Source: Candidatus Tritonobacter lacicola (GTDB taxonomy: Bacteria; Auribacterota; Tritonobacteria; Tritonobacterales; Tritonobacteraceae). From it: a stretch of DNA of 64,000 bases. Position 1 is the first letter of the stretch, and every line of letters begins with the position of its first letter. Below are positions 20,724 through 29,821 of this stretch, in pieces. Position numbers and translations under genes: made by a program. The notes under the pieces were generated by a model, which saw nothing but the letters and a program-made list of their open reading frames with translations, searched no databases and was not told the origin of the DNA. Location of the stretch: NCBI GenBank assembly GCA_030765135.1, contig JAVCDC010000077.1, positions 20,400 to 84,399 on the forward strand, in the 5' to 3' direction.

Positions 20724-21692
20724 TCAGGCGCAGAGAACTATGATCAGCCTCTCCAGAATACCGCGGGGATCACCCGGCCCGGACTTCATCTGCCAGTCGG
20801 TCCCGAGCAGGAGCCTGTAACTCCGGTAAAGCTCCCTCTCCTCAAACAATCGGGCCCTCCTGATAAAATTATTCATGCGGTAGCTGCTGATTTTGAGACT
20901 GCGTCCTATCTCCTCCCGGGAAGCCCCCTTCTTCAGCATCTCCTTACCTACCCATATCCTGTTCAGGTTCCAGCGCAGGAGCCCCGGCACGCCGTACGCA
21001 TCGGACCTGCGCCTTATGAGCCTGGAATAAATGCTAAGGGCGCGCCTCTCGTCCTTATCGGCAACCGCCTCCACGAGGGCCCATATATCCGGCTCCCGCC
21101 TGGCCGAGACAATTTCCGCCACGTCCTCCGCCCGCACATCCCTTCTGTCCCCTACGTAAAGAGATATCTTCTCGAGCTCGTTGACAAGCGCGTTCATATC
21201 GGGTCCCGCGAGTTCGACAAGGGAGCGGGCAACGGCCATGGAGAGGTCTTTCCCGTAATCGGCCCTGGCTTTCTCCCTCAGCCAGGCCGCCAGCTTGCCG
21301 TCGGGGAGGCGCGCGCAGGACCGGACCCATCCCCTCTTTTGCGCCTCGCGAAAAAGCCTGCTCCTTCTGTCCAGCTTATTGAACAGGAGGAGCAGGCGCG
21401 CCGTCGGCGAAGGATCCGACATATATTCCAGGAGAGCCTCCCTTCCCTTCTCGGAAAGGCCGTCGGCGTTCCCGACCACGATAACGCGGAAGCCCGTGCC
21501 GAACGGCAGGGTGGAACACGCGGAGATTATCTCACCCGCGCTGCACTCTCCGCCGTCGAAGGCCTCGTGATTAAACGGCCCCGGGCTCTCCCTCTTCTGC
21601 TCGCAGACCCGCTCCCGCTTGAGATAGTCGTCCTCCCCGACGAGGAAGGTCACGGGGGATGACCTGCCCGATCTTCTCCCGGCTCCTACCAC
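20724..21692 (-). CDS. holA: DNA polymerase III delta subunit
   Basis: 322 residues with the HolA layout. An AAA+-like N-terminal domain (TFLVGEDDYLKRERV...) is followed by LVELAGPDMNALVNELEKISLYV, the family-typical middle motif, and a helical C-terminal collar domain. As delta it is the clamp-loader wrench that opens the beta clamp. The start is GTG at 21692, overlapping lptE by 7 nt. lptE-holA is a common neighbour pair (also in E. coli), which supports both calls. Confidence 0.88.
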   Translation of the reverse strand: MVGAGRRSGRSSPVTFLVGEDDYLKRERVCEQKRESPGPFNHEAFDGGECSAGEIISACSTLPFGTGFRVIVVGNADGLSEKGREALLEYMSDPSPTARLLLLFNKLDRRSRLFREAQKRGWVRSCARLPDGKLAAWLREKARADYGKDLSMAVARSLVELAGPDMNALVNELEKISLYVGDRRDVRAEDVAEIVSARREPDIWALVEAVADKDERRALSIYSRLIRRRSDAYGVPGLLRWNLNRIWVGKEMLKKGASREEIGRSLKISSYRMNNFIRRARLFEERELYRSYRLLLGTDWQMKSGPGDPRGILERLIIVLCA

Positions 21693-22192
21693 CGCTCAAC
21701 CGTTCTTTCCACGACGTGCCTGGCGAGGTCCTCCAACGCATCGGGCCGGGCCCTCCGCTCGTCTTCGGGAAGGGCGACATTGATGAAAAACGTCGTTTCA
21801 CCCTCAACCCTCGTCGCGCTCCATATAAGCTTCCCCGTCCTTGCCTCGACGAGCTTGAGGGAGGCGCCAATAGTCAGGCGGTATTCCCTGGTAACATCAT
21901 TACTGCTGAACCTCAGCGCGTTCCGATTGTAGCCGATGATATTCCCGTGAAGGACGGCGTCGGCCTGTGCTGGCTCCACGATCTGGTACGCGCCGTCTAT
22001 CTGGAACTGGGTTATGATCGCGCTCGTCGCCCTTGTCTGGATGCCGGGCTCGGTGGAACTATTTTGAAAGGTGGGAACGGCGAGCCTCTTTATCGGGTCA
22101 TCGGGATTAATGTTGCCGATGCGGTAACCGCAGCCGGGAATACATAGAGCGAAACAAATAAAGGCGGTGCAAATTTTAAACTCTGCCCTCAC
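21686..22192 (-). CDS. lptE: LPS-assembly lipoprotein LptE
   Basis: 168 residues. A signal peptide ends in the lipobox IPGC (Cys ~21), followed by GYRIGNINPDDPIKRLAVPTFQNSSTEPGIQ, the LptE/YbaY-like start. A beta-strand-rich body and an amphipathic C-terminal helix follow. LptE plugs the LptD barrel and helps insert LPS into the outer leaflet. The start codon is GTG at 22192 with a strong SD (AAAGGAGG) 6 nt upstream. It overlaps holA by 7 nt and follows the BamD-like gene by about 50 nt. Confidence 0.88.
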   Translation of the reverse strand: MRAEFKICTAFICFALCIPGCGYRIGNINPDDPIKRLAVPTFQNSSTEPGIQTRATSAIITQFQIDGAYQIVEPAQADAVLHGNIIGYNRNALRFSSNDVTREYRLTIGASLKLVEARTGKLIWSATRVEGETTFFINVALPEDERRARPDALEDLARHVVERTVERW

Positions 22193-22243
22193 GAAATCCT
22201 CCTTTGCTCATTACCGCGCAAATACTGACGGTCTCACGCCTTT

Positions 22244-24418
22244 CTATCCTGCGGGGGCGGGAGCAGCCTCCACATTTTTCCTCTCCTTAGCCCCGGCCCT
22301 TTCCCGCGCGCGCCTTTCTATTTCTTCGAGCCGCTCATTTCTTCTCGCCTCTCTTTCGGCAGCCTTCCGCTCGCGGGCAAGCTCCTTCTCTTTTTTTCGC
22401 CTCTCCTTAGCCTCTGCCTTCTCCCTCACCCGCCGCTTCCGCCCGGCCTGCTTCTCAATCCGCATCTTCTCCCTGTCGGTGATATAATCCTCTCCCCCGG
22501 TAAGGGCGGATAACTCGCTCTCAATCCTGCGGCGCTCACCCCTCAGCCGGTCCAGCCGCTTCACGGACCGTGAAACCGGATCCCCCCTGAAAAACGAAAA
22601 GGGACCCTTCTTCCCCCCGTAAGCTGCCACCTCTATCCGGTGGAGTGCGGCCTCGGCACGCCGCTCCCTCCCCATAATCACCCCGTGCCGCTTCTCCAGC
22701 TCATGTATCTTGCGCCTGCGCTCGATGTCGCGCTCCAGCACCGATACCCTTTCCCGTGACTCCCTTAGCCTGGAGGTGATAAGCGAGAGATTCACCTCGG
22801 CCTCGGCCTCGGCCGCCTCGTCGGGGGGGGTCTTGCTGCCAAGCCGCTCAAGCAGCTTCGTCTGCTTCCTCTCCTCCCTGGAGAGAGCCCTCGCAATCCT
22901 CCGCTCTGCCGGCAAATCCGCCGTCAGCTCCGCCAGCTTGTTCTTGAACTCCTCCCGCCGGAGATCTTTTCTCCTCTTCCTGGAGCCCCGCACAGCCCTG
23001 GTCTCCTCCCGCCCCCTCACCGACTCGACGTTCTCCTTTACCGCTGCCAGCCTCTCCTCGGCACTCGAAACCGCCCTCCCGGTGCGCTCCAGTTTCCTGC
23101 GTTTCTTCTCAAGCTCCCTCTCGTACGCTTTCAGGGATGCACCGTACTCTTCCTCCGAGGGCCCAGGCCTGTCATCCCCTGCCGCCTCGAGATCCATTTT
23201 GGCGATATGGTTCTTTCTCCGGGCCTCATCCAGCTTCAGCTGCGACGACGCTACCAGGTAAACCTTGCGGCGCTCCCCGAAGACCTTCTTTATCTCTCTT
23301 TTTTTCTCTCCGGACTCTTTCCCGAGAGCTCTCAACCGCTCCTTCTCCTGGACGACCCTTTCACCCTTTGGACCCTCCGGCGTCCCAAGTTGCTTCCATA
23401 CGTGCCACTTCACCTCCGGCCTGCGGAGCCTCTTGAGCCGGCTCCTGGAATATGCCATCTCATCCTTGATGGAATCGAGCTCGTCGTTGAGCTCTTCGAT
23501 CCGCTTGTCGACCTTTGCAAGCTCGAATCCGCGACGTATCTTTACCTCGGCCCTCCTCGCGATCTCCAGATCGGGATAGCCATCGATAATCTCCTGGTAG
23601 TAGTGAATCGCCGACCCGGGCGAACCGGTCTTCTCGTAGTACTTGGCTATCCCGAACAAGTGCTTCGCCTTCCGCCCCACTATCTCTTCCATCTTGGCCT
23701 TCGCGTCCCCGGCTTTCGTATTGCCGGGATAGCGCTTGTGGAATCCCTTGAGCGCCGCAGCCGCCTTCTCGGCCGCGCTCTGGTCGTGAGGCGCCGACTT
23801 CGCCTTCCTGTAGTAACACAGGGCTATGTGGTAATCCGCGTCATCCACGACATCGCTCCCCGGGTAATTGCTTATCACCTTTCCGTACTCCATGATTGCC
23901 TCGCTGTACAGCTTCTTCTTCTCGTAGCTCATGGCGAGGTTGAACTGGGCCCGCGGGGCAAAATCCCCGAATGGAGCGTTCTGGACAACGCGGCGAAAGA
24001 TTTTGCGCGACTTGGTCAGATTGCGTCCGAAGAGCCCGGGCTTGTTCATCAGGGTCGTCCCGATCCTCAGCTGGCGATCGGCCACCTCGCCGGCGTTGGG
24101 AAAGATCGGGTACTGCTCCAGCAGCTCCTGGTAAACCTTGAACGCCGGGTAGTAATTCTTCATCAGCTCGAGGCACTCGGCCTGGCGGAATTTTGCCTCG
24201 GGGGCCAGCGGGGAGGCGGGAAAACCGTCAACAATGCGCCCGTAAAGCTTCGATGCCTTGCCGTACTTGGACCGTTCCGCGAGCGACCTGGCTGCGTCGT
24301 ACATCTCGCGCGGACCTGCCACCGGACCTACCTCCGAAGAGGAGGCGACGCCGGCTATGGCTAAGGCGGCCGAGCAAAAGATGGCGCACGATACTGGATA
24401 TTTCCACCTGGATATCAT
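22244..24418 (-). CDS. BamD-like TPR protein with long charged coiled-coil tail
   Basis: 724 residues. The signal peptide lacks a lipobox Cys (AIAGVASSSE), so the protein is probably secreted and not lipidated. Residues ~35-300 are TPR/outer-membrane-lipoprotein repeats of the BamD/YbgF type (YGKASKLYGRIVDGFPASPLAPEAKFRQAE; repeated later as AIMEYGKVISNYPGSDVVDDADYHIALCYY). Residues ~300-720 are highly charged, Lys/Arg/Glu-rich and predicted coiled coil, ending AREAKERK-like repeats. It is placed just upstream of lptE, so an envelope-assembly role is plausible. True BamD is about 250 residues and lipidated, so I do not call it bamD. Confidence 0.75.
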   Translation of the reverse strand: MISRWKYPVSCAIFCSAALAIAGVASSSEVGPVAGPREMYDAARSLAERSKYGKASKLYGRIVDGFPASPLAPEAKFRQAECLELMKNYYPAFKVYQELLEQYPIFPNAGEVADRQLRIGTTLMNKPGLFGRNLTKSRKIFRRVVQNAPFGDFAPRAQFNLAMSYEKKKLYSEAIMEYGKVISNYPGSDVVDDADYHIALCYYRKAKSAPHDQSAAEKAAAALKGFHKRYPGNTKAGDAKAKMEEIVGRKAKHLFGIAKYYEKTGSPGSAIHYYQEIIDGYPDLEIARRAEVKIRRGFELAKVDKRIEELNDELDSIKDEMAYSRSRLKRLRRPEVKWHVWKQLGTPEGPKGERVVQEKERLRALGKESGEKKREIKKVFGERRKVYLVASSQLKLDEARRKNHIAKMDLEAAGDDRPGPSEEEYGASLKAYERELEKKRRKLERTGRAVSSAEERLAAVKENVESVRGREETRAVRGSRKRRKDLRREEFKNKLAELTADLPAERRIARALSREERKQTKLLERLGSKTPPDEAAEAEAEVNLSLITSRLRESRERVSVLERDIERRRKIHELEKRHGVIMGRERRAEAALHRIEVAAYGGKKGPFSFFRGDPVSRSVKRLDRLRGERRRIESELSALTGGEDYITDREKMRIEKQAGRKRRVREKAEAKERRKKEKELARERKAAEREARRNERLEEIERRARERAGAKERKNVEAAPAPAG

Positions 24419-24488
24419 CGGGACAACCTGCTGATGCTAAAGAGATTTAAGCCGTATTGCGCCCAAACCGCAACATATTTCTTGGGGC

Positions 24489-24590
24489 GGCTATTTCACC
24501 ACGGAGATCGCGGAGAAGTGTTCCAGTTGAATAAGTTATGGCCCCCGAAAAAACCGTCCACGAATTTCACTAATTTCCACGAATTAAATC
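24489..24590. repeat. Dispersed repeat, CACGGAG / CCACGAATT words
   Basis: ACCACGGAGATCGCGGAG followed by CCACGAATTTCACTAATTTCC and similar words fills the gap between the TMTC-like gene and the BamD-like gene. A closely related stretch is at 29.9-30.1 kb and shorter ones flank the GxxExxY pseudogene. Confidence 0.6.
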
Positions 24591-26670
24591 AATTAAATGA
24601 ATCTTCGCGCCTCTCAGCCTTTCTAAGATTACTCAATCGCTTCCGGACTTTCTCCTGGTCAGGATTTATCCTCAGGGATTGCTCCAGCTCGGCTATCGCT
24701 TCATCGTGCATCCCGGAGCTCTCGTAAGCGATACCCAGGTTGCCGCGCGCCTCCCACATGGAGTGATCCGCGTCAAGCGCCTTCCGGTACTCGCCGATGG
24801 CCCTCCGGACGTCTCCTTTCTTCATGTAACAGTTGCCCAGGCCGAGATGGGCGCCCGCTTTTGTCTCCTCGAACCGGGCGGCTTCCGCGAACTGAACCAG
24901 GGCATCGTCGTATCGTCCATCCAGAAAATATGCGTTTCCCAGGAGCGTATAGACGGACGGGTCGCGCCGGGAAAGGGCTCGCGCCGCTTCTTCATAGCAG
25001 CGCAAGGCTTCGCTCCTCCGCCCACCCCCTTCCAGGAGCCGCCCCTTCATGAGCCACGCCTCCCCCATCTCCGGGTAGCTTACGATCAACACGTCGATAT
25101 GGCGGATCGCCTCATCATTCTTCCCCTCCGCCTCGCAGAGGGAGGCAAGGTTGAACCTCGGCTGGGAAAGCCGGGGATCGATCCGGGCCGCCAGCTCGTA
25201 ATAACGCCTGGCCTCCGGGACATCTCCCCTCCGCCTGAAAAGATTCCCGAGGTTATTATACGCGGTGGCGTCGTCGCTTCTGATCCTGAGCGCCCTGCGA
25301 AACGCCCTCTCTGCCTCGGGATATCTCCCGAGCCTCAGGTACGCGAGGCCGAGATTGTTGTGCGCTTGCCCGTTACGGGGGTTGATGGCCAGCGATTTTT
25401 CAAGGTGACCGATAGCTTCCTCCATCTTTCCCTCTCCGGAGCAGAGCATCCCCAGGTGGTTGTGGGCCCTGAAGCTTCCAGGTGAAACCCTTGCAGTGCT
25501 CGACCAGAGCGCCGCCTCGTCCCGCCAGGCGAGATTTCTCCATGCTGTAAGCGAGGTGTACGACAACAGGATAACGATAACGGCAAGCAGCCCCCCCCGC
25601 CTTCTCTCCAGGAATATCGCAACGAGCATACAGAACGATATGGACGGTATATAGAGGTACCTCTCGGCGAGGATATTCGGCAGGGGCACGGCGTTGCTTA
25701 TCGTTCCGAATGTCAGGATGAAAAAGAGAAAGGCGAAGAGGAGGTCCTTCCTTACCCTGGAAAGCGACACGGCGAGGACGGCAACTGCCAGTGCCCCGAT
25801 GCAGACAATCTCCGTCGCGAGAAAGATCCTGCCGTGATGGGAGGATGCGAAGAGTCGCAGGGGCAGCTGGAAGACGTGGTCGGCCGACAGGTTCACCGGA
25901 AGGACGAGCAGGAGAAGGTACCGTGACAGGAGCTCCGGCATGATCAGGATCCTGTTCACGAGCCCTCCGCCGTAAAACCCGTACTCCGCCTCCCCGGGGT
26001 TGAGGAAGAGGCCGAACCGCAGGCAGGAGAAGAGAGCGGCGGCGATAAGGAATGGGAGGTAGCGCGAAACCGCTCGACGGAGCGGGCGAAGGCATCGCCC
26101 GGAGATAAGATCGCAAACCAGGAGGACGAGAGGAAGCGGATAAGCCGTCTCCTTGGAAAGGAGGGCGAGAAAATACAGCGCGGCGGCCGGAACAGCCAGG
26201 GCCCCGCGCCGTCTCATCGCGACCTTGAGCGCGGCGAGCATGAAGATAAGGCAGAGGATGTCGTCCCTGAAGGAGACCGCGTTAACAACCTCGGTCTGGA
26301 TGGGGTGAACGGCGAAGATGGCCGCGGCCAGGAGCGAGACACGTCGCGTCGTGATATCCCTCAGGAACGCGTACAGGAGAAGGCAGCAGAGGTAATGGAG
26401 AAGAACGTTGGTCAGATGGTAGCCCCCGGCATGAAGCCCCCACGCGGAGTAATCGAAAAAAAAGGTGAGTGTCGTCAGGGGCCTCCAGCCGATCTCGCCC
26501 GAGAGCTTGAAATACCGTTCGGGGTTGAAGACAATGGACATGCCCCTCCAGTTCCGTATGGAGGGGTTGTCGGTGATCGTGTCGAAATCGTCCCAGAGGA
26601 AGCCGTTGCCCAGGGAGTTGCCGTACGCGACCGCCACGAGGACGAACAAAAGGAGTGCCGCTCTTTTCAT
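24589..26670 (-). CDS. TMTC-like membrane protein with C-terminal TPR array
   Basis: The track ORF (to 27246) is over-extended through pgpA and pgsA; the real start is ATG 26670, which overlaps the pgpA stop as ATGA and gives 693 aa. The N-terminal ~400 residues carry about ten TM helices and the GT-C-like loop NGFLWDDFDTITDNPSIRNW. The C-terminal ~290 residues are about eight TPRs (AHNNLGLAYLRLGRYPEAERAFRRAL; AYNNLGNLFRRRGDVPEARRYYE). The architecture equals eukaryotic TMTC O-mannosyltransferases and their bacterial relatives. Substrate and activity are unknown. Coupling to phospholipid genes may be incidental. Confidence 0.8.
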   Translation of the reverse strand: MKRAALLLFVLVAVAYGNSLGNGFLWDDFDTITDNPSIRNWRGMSIVFNPERYFKLSGEIGWRPLTTLTFFFDYSAWGLHAGGYHLTNVLLHYLCCLLLYAFLRDITTRRVSLLAAAIFAVHPIQTEVVNAVSFRDDILCLIFMLAALKVAMRRRGALAVPAAALYFLALLSKETAYPLPLVLLVCDLISGRCLRPLRRAVSRYLPFLIAAALFSCLRFGLFLNPGEAEYGFYGGGLVNRILIMPELLSRYLLLLVLPVNLSADHVFQLPLRLFASSHHGRIFLATEIVCIGALAVAVLAVSLSRVRKDLLFAFLFFILTFGTISNAVPLPNILAERYLYIPSISFCMLVAIFLERRRGGLLAVIVILLSYTSLTAWRNLAWRDEAALWSSTARVSPGSFRAHNHLGMLCSGEGKMEEAIGHLEKSLAINPRNGQAHNNLGLAYLRLGRYPEAERAFRRALRIRSDDATAYNNLGNLFRRRGDVPEARRYYELAARIDPRLSQPRFNLASLCEAEGKNDEAIRHIDVLIVSYPEMGEAWLMKGRLLEGGGRRSEALRCYEEAARALSRRDPSVYTLLGNAYFLDGRYDDALVQFAEAARFEETKAGAHLGLGNCYMKKGDVRRAIGEYRKALDADHSMWEARGNLGIAYESSGMHDEAIAELEQSLRINPDQEKVRKRLSNLRKAERREDSFN

Positions 26671-27113
26671 AGAAAATAGAGAATGAGGCGAAGAAGGATA
26701 TTGGCGTAGATCGAGGAGACGAGGTCGTCCGCCATGATGCCGAGCCCCTTTCCGGCCTTCTCCGCCTTGTTGGCCGGATACGGCTTTATGATGTCCAGGA
26801 CCCTGTTCAGGGCGAAGCCGATAACGACGGCCTGGATGGAGAAAGGAATGCAGAACATGGTGATGAGGTATCCGACGACCTCGTCGATGATGACCTGCGA
26901 AGGGTCCTTCCCCCCGAGCGCCTCCTCCGCCACCGTAGAGGCCCATACGCCCAGGACGAAGAGGGCCGCAGTTATCATGAGGTAGACCTGCCACGCGAGA
27001 GGGAATACAGCCAGATACAGGAGCACGCCCACAAGGGCCCCCGCCGTTCCGGGCGCGAGAGGGCATCGACCCAGACGGCAAACGGTCGCTATGGCCAGAG
27101 CGGCTCTCTTCAA
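26667..27113 (-). CDS. pgpA: Phosphatidylglycerophosphatase A
   Basis: 148 residues, membrane-embedded, with the PgpA motifs CPLAPGTAGALVGVLLY, DPSQVIIDEVVGYLITM (metal-binding Asp/Glu) and PYPANKAEKAGKGLGIMADDLVSSIYANI. It dephosphorylates PG-phosphate made by PgsA. The start is TTG at 27113 inside the pgsA stop (TTGA overlap). The end is ATGA-coupled to the TMTC-like gene. Having PgsA and PgpA adjacent makes a complete PG branch. Confidence 0.94.
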   Translation of the reverse strand: MKRAALAIATVCRLGRCPLAPGTAGALVGVLLYLAVFPLAWQVYLMITAALFVLGVWASTVAEEALGGKDPSQVIIDEVVGYLITMFCIPFSIQAVVIGFALNRVLDIIKPYPANKAEKAGKGLGIMADDLVSSIYANILLRLILYFL

Positions 27114-27709
27114 GCCTTCTTCTCTGAAAAAAGGTTCTTGTTCTCGTATAGGTAGAGGGAGCCCGAGGCGACGGTAAAGAAGACCGCCACGAGCATGAGC
27201 AGGTACACCAGGGTCGAGAAGACAAAGCTATACGACTCGAAGGCATTTTGAAGGGCGGGAAACTTCTGATCGGAAAGGGCGAGGATGATGAGAATCACCG
27301 CTATCGCGATAGACTGGGAGAGCATCTTGTGCTTGCCGAGCTTCCCCGCCTCGAGGACCGTGTTCTCGGAAGCGGCAAGGAGCCTCAGCCCGGTGATTAA
27401 GAACTCCCTGCTGATTATAACCACCACCATCCAGAGGGGAAGGCACCACGGCTTCAGGACTGGGGACCCCATCTGGCTCAGGGATATGAAGGCGGCCGAT
27501 ATAAGGATCTTGTCCGCTATGGGGTCCATCAGCTTGCCAAAATCGGTCACGCACCCGAGCTTTCGCGCGAGCTCGCCGTCGATAGCGTCGGTGATAACTG
27601 CCACGATAAAAACGAAGCCCGCCGCAATGTACCACCGGCCCGATACCGCAGCCATGAAGAGGAACGCGAGACCGATTCGCGATATCGTTATCTTGTTAGG
27701 AAGGTTCAT
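27110..27709 (-). CDS. pgsA: CDP-diacylglycerol-glycerol-3-phosphate 3-phosphatidyltransferase
   Basis: 199 residues with five to six TM helices. The CDP-alcohol phosphotransferase signature is complete: DAIDGELARKLGCVTDFGKLMDPIADK (DG..AR........G...D...D). The N-terminus NLPNKITISR is typical of PgsA. It makes PG-phosphate from CDP-DAG and glycerol-3-phosphate. It lies 44 nt after rimO with a palindromic repeat between them, and is coupled to pgpA. Confidence 0.95.
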   Translation of the reverse strand: MNLPNKITISRIGLAFLFMAAVSGRWYIAAGFVFIVAVITDAIDGELARKLGCVTDFGKLMDPIADKILISAAFISLSQMGSPVLKPWCLPLWMVVVIISREFLITGLRLLAASENTVLEAGKLGKHKMLSQSIAIAVILIILALSDQKFPALQNAFESYSFVFSTLVYLLMLVAVFFTVASGSLYLYENKNLFSEKKA

Positions 27710-27712
27710 TAA

Positions 27713-27741
27713 TAAATTTGCGCGCTTCGCGCGCGAATTTA
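27713..27741. repeat. GCTCGC palindrome family, copy 4
   Basis: TAAATTTGCGCGCTTCGCGCGCGAATTTA lies between the pgsA start and the rimO stop. It is close to a perfect palindrome and sits 4 nt upstream of the pgsA ATG. Confidence 0.75.
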
Positions 27742-27753
27742 TGTTGAAAAAAA

Positions 27754-29103
27754 TTACAATTCCGGAACATGAACTTCGCCTGTTAGATCGTATTCATCCG
27801 CGCCTATCACGGTTACCCTGACTATTTCGCCCGGCCGTACATGCCTTCCGGTAAGGTAAACGCGACCGTCCACTTCGGGCGCGTCTCGCTCCGTCCTCCC
27901 CACACCGCAGTAGTCCCCACCGGGAAAAGAGGCATCCACCAGGACGTCGACTTCAGTGCCCAGGAGTGACTCGTTGAACTCCCTGGATATCCCCTGCTGC
28001 AGGCTCATCAGGGCGCTCAGCCTCTCCGTCTTCACGCGTTCATCCACCTGGTCGGGAAGAAGAGCGGCGGCCGTACCGGCCTCCGACGAGTAAGCAAACG
28101 CCCCGAGCCTTTCAAAGCGCGCCTCCGAGATAAAATCCATGAGCTCGCCGAACTCCCCGTCCGTCTCGCCCGGGTAACCCACTATCACAGTCGTCCTGAG
28201 CGCCGCGCCGACAACCTTTTCACGTATGGCCGTCACCAGCCCGTGTATCCGCGACGAGGTAACTCCCCGCCCCATGGACGCGAGGATCCTGTCCGAGACG
28301 TGCTGGATAGGGAGATCGACATACCTGCAAAGCTCCGGCTCCCGCCGGAAGGTCTCGATAAGCTCGCCGTCGAAGTGGGCCGGATGCGCGTAGAGGAGCC
28401 TCAGCCATTTCAGCCCCTCGATAGCGCAGAGGCGCCTCAGCAGGGCTGCAAGGCTTCGCGCGCCATGCAGGTCTTTCCCGTATAAGGTGGAATCCTGGGC
28501 AATCAGGTTGATCTCGACCACTCCCTCATTCACCAGACGCCTCACCTCGTCCTCCACGGCGCCCGGGGCGCGGCTCCGGAAGGGGCCTCTTATGGAGGGA
28601 ACGGTGCAGTACGAGCAGCGGTTGTCGCACCCGTCGGCGATCCTCACGTAAGCCGTGTGCCCGGAAGTGAGCCTCATGCGGGGCAGCTCGGCGGCAACGG
28701 GGTTGTCCCTGCGGACGAACTTCTCCTCGAGATCACCCTTCAAGAGGGTCATGACGACATGAGCCACGTCGGGCATGGCGGAGGGATGTATAAAAGCGTC
28801 CACCTCCGGAAGAGCCTCGAGCAGCTCCCTGCCCAGGTGCGAGACCAGGCAGCCTGCCACAACCAGCTTCCGGCCGTTCCGAGATGAGGCCGAAAGCCCG
28901 CGAATCGTTTCCATCGATTCCTCGCGGGCTTCCCTGATAAAAGAACAGGTGTTGACCAGAACGAAATCCCCCGCCTCCCGCCCATCGGTAAGCTCGATGC
29001 CGGAACGGGCCAGCAGACCCAGCATCAGCTCGGAATCAACGAGGTTCTTCGGGCAGCCAAGGCTCACGATCTCTGCTTTAATTGGGGATCTCGACGTTCC
29101 CAT
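27754..29103 (-). CDS. rimO: Ribosomal protein S12 methylthiotransferase RimO
   Basis: 449 residues from ATG 29103 (the track's 29118 is a TTG). The N-terminal MTTase domain has cysteines in VSLGCPKNLVDSE, VLVNTCSFI and VVAGCLV. The radical-SAM motif is CDNRCSYCTVP, and the C-terminal TRAM domain holds VDASFPGGDYCGVGRTERDAPEVDG. LGCPKNLVDSE points to RimO rather than MiaB. It methylthiolates Asp88 of S12. Its 5' end overlaps rodZ by 26 nt. Confidence 0.95.
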   Translation of the reverse strand: MGTSRSPIKAEIVSLGCPKNLVDSELMLGLLARSGIELTDGREAGDFVLVNTCSFIREAREESMETIRGLSASSRNGRKLVVAGCLVSHLGRELLEALPEVDAFIHPSAMPDVAHVVMTLLKGDLEEKFVRRDNPVAAELPRMRLTSGHTAYVRIADGCDNRCSYCTVPSIRGPFRSRAPGAVEDEVRRLVNEGVVEINLIAQDSTLYGKDLHGARSLAALLRRLCAIEGLKWLRLLYAHPAHFDGELIETFRREPELCRYVDLPIQHVSDRILASMGRGVTSSRIHGLVTAIREKVVGAALRTTVIVGYPGETDGEFGELMDFISEARFERLGAFAYSSEAGTAAALLPDQVDERVKTERLSALMSLQQGISREFNESLLGTEVDVLVDASFPGGDYCGVGRTERDAPEVDGRVYLTGRHVRPGEIVRVTVIGADEYDLTGEVHVPEL

Positions 29104-29821
29104 CCCTATCGATCTCAATAGTCCTGGGCTTGCTCGTCTTGCCGCTTATGGTTATGGGATTGCCGTCCAGCGTAAGGTTGACCGCGTCGGGTCTCCCCAC
29201 CCTCATAGTGAAGCCGCTGTTTCCCAGCCAGAACTCCTCGCCGCCCTTCTTGATGACGTTCTGGAACACCGTTACGCCATCGGCAACAACCTTTACCCAC
29301 ACATCTTTCGTCGCCTTCAGGCGCAGCTCCATCTCCCGCGGCGGCTCCTGGACAACGGGCTGCAGGAGATCGCTCCCATCCACCGTCACGCTCGACGGCT
29401 CGAGTATCTCCATCTGGAGAGGGAGTACAACGGCCTTCCTGGAGGGGCGAAGACCCCTGACCGCGAGAGCGATAATCACGATAAGGAGGACGGCCGCCGC
29501 ACCGATAACAGCGTACAGGATCAACCTCTTGTCCTTCTGCGTCTTGACCTTGCCCTCGACATCCAGGACGAGTACCTGCTCCGAATCCCCGGCGTGGTTC
29601 TTGAGGTACTCCCCCACGACCTCTTCGGGATCAAGGCCCAGGTAGGTTGCGTAAATTTTCAGAAAGCCTTTTGCGTACGTCGGCGCCGGCACCATCGTGA
29701 AGTCGTCGTTCTCCAGCGCCTCCAACAGGTCCTTCTTCATCTTGGTGGCGCGGGCGGCCGCATCGGTTGTCAGCTTCTTCTTCTCCCGCGCCTCCCTTAA
29801 CATAGAACCGACGCTGGACAT
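29078..29821 (-). CDS. rodZ: RodZ-like cytoskeletal membrane protein (HTH + DUF4115)
   Basis: 247 residues from ATG 29821, chosen over 29845 because AGGGGG precedes it at SD distance. The N-terminal Xre/HTH_25 domain is LREAREKKKLTTDAAARATKMKKDLLEALENDDF...YAKGFLKIYATYLGLD. A single TM helix is at about 100-122 and a periplasmic beta domain (DUF4115) ends the protein. RodZ links MreB to the elongation machinery. No mreB is in view. Overlap with rimO suggests one transcript. Confidence 0.85.
   Translation of the reverse strand: MSSVGSMLREAREKKKLTTDAAARATKMKKDLLEALENDDFTMVPAPTYAKGFLKIYATYLGLDPEEVVGEYLKNHAGDSEQVLVLDVEGKVKTQKDKRLILYAVIGAAAVLLIVIIALAVRGLRPSRKAVVLPLQMEILEPSSVTVDGSDLLQPVVQEPPREMELRLKATKDVWVKVVADGVTVFQNVIKKGGEEFWLGNSGFTMRVGRPDAVNLTLDGNPITISGKTSKPRTIEIDRDGNVEIPN

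Noticed and set aside
26671-27246. N-terminal extension of ORF 24589-27246 (885 aa)
   Set aside because: It runs antiphase through pgpA and pgsA and has a Pro/Arg/Ser-rich shadow composition; the ATGA-coupled start at 26670 gives the normal protein.
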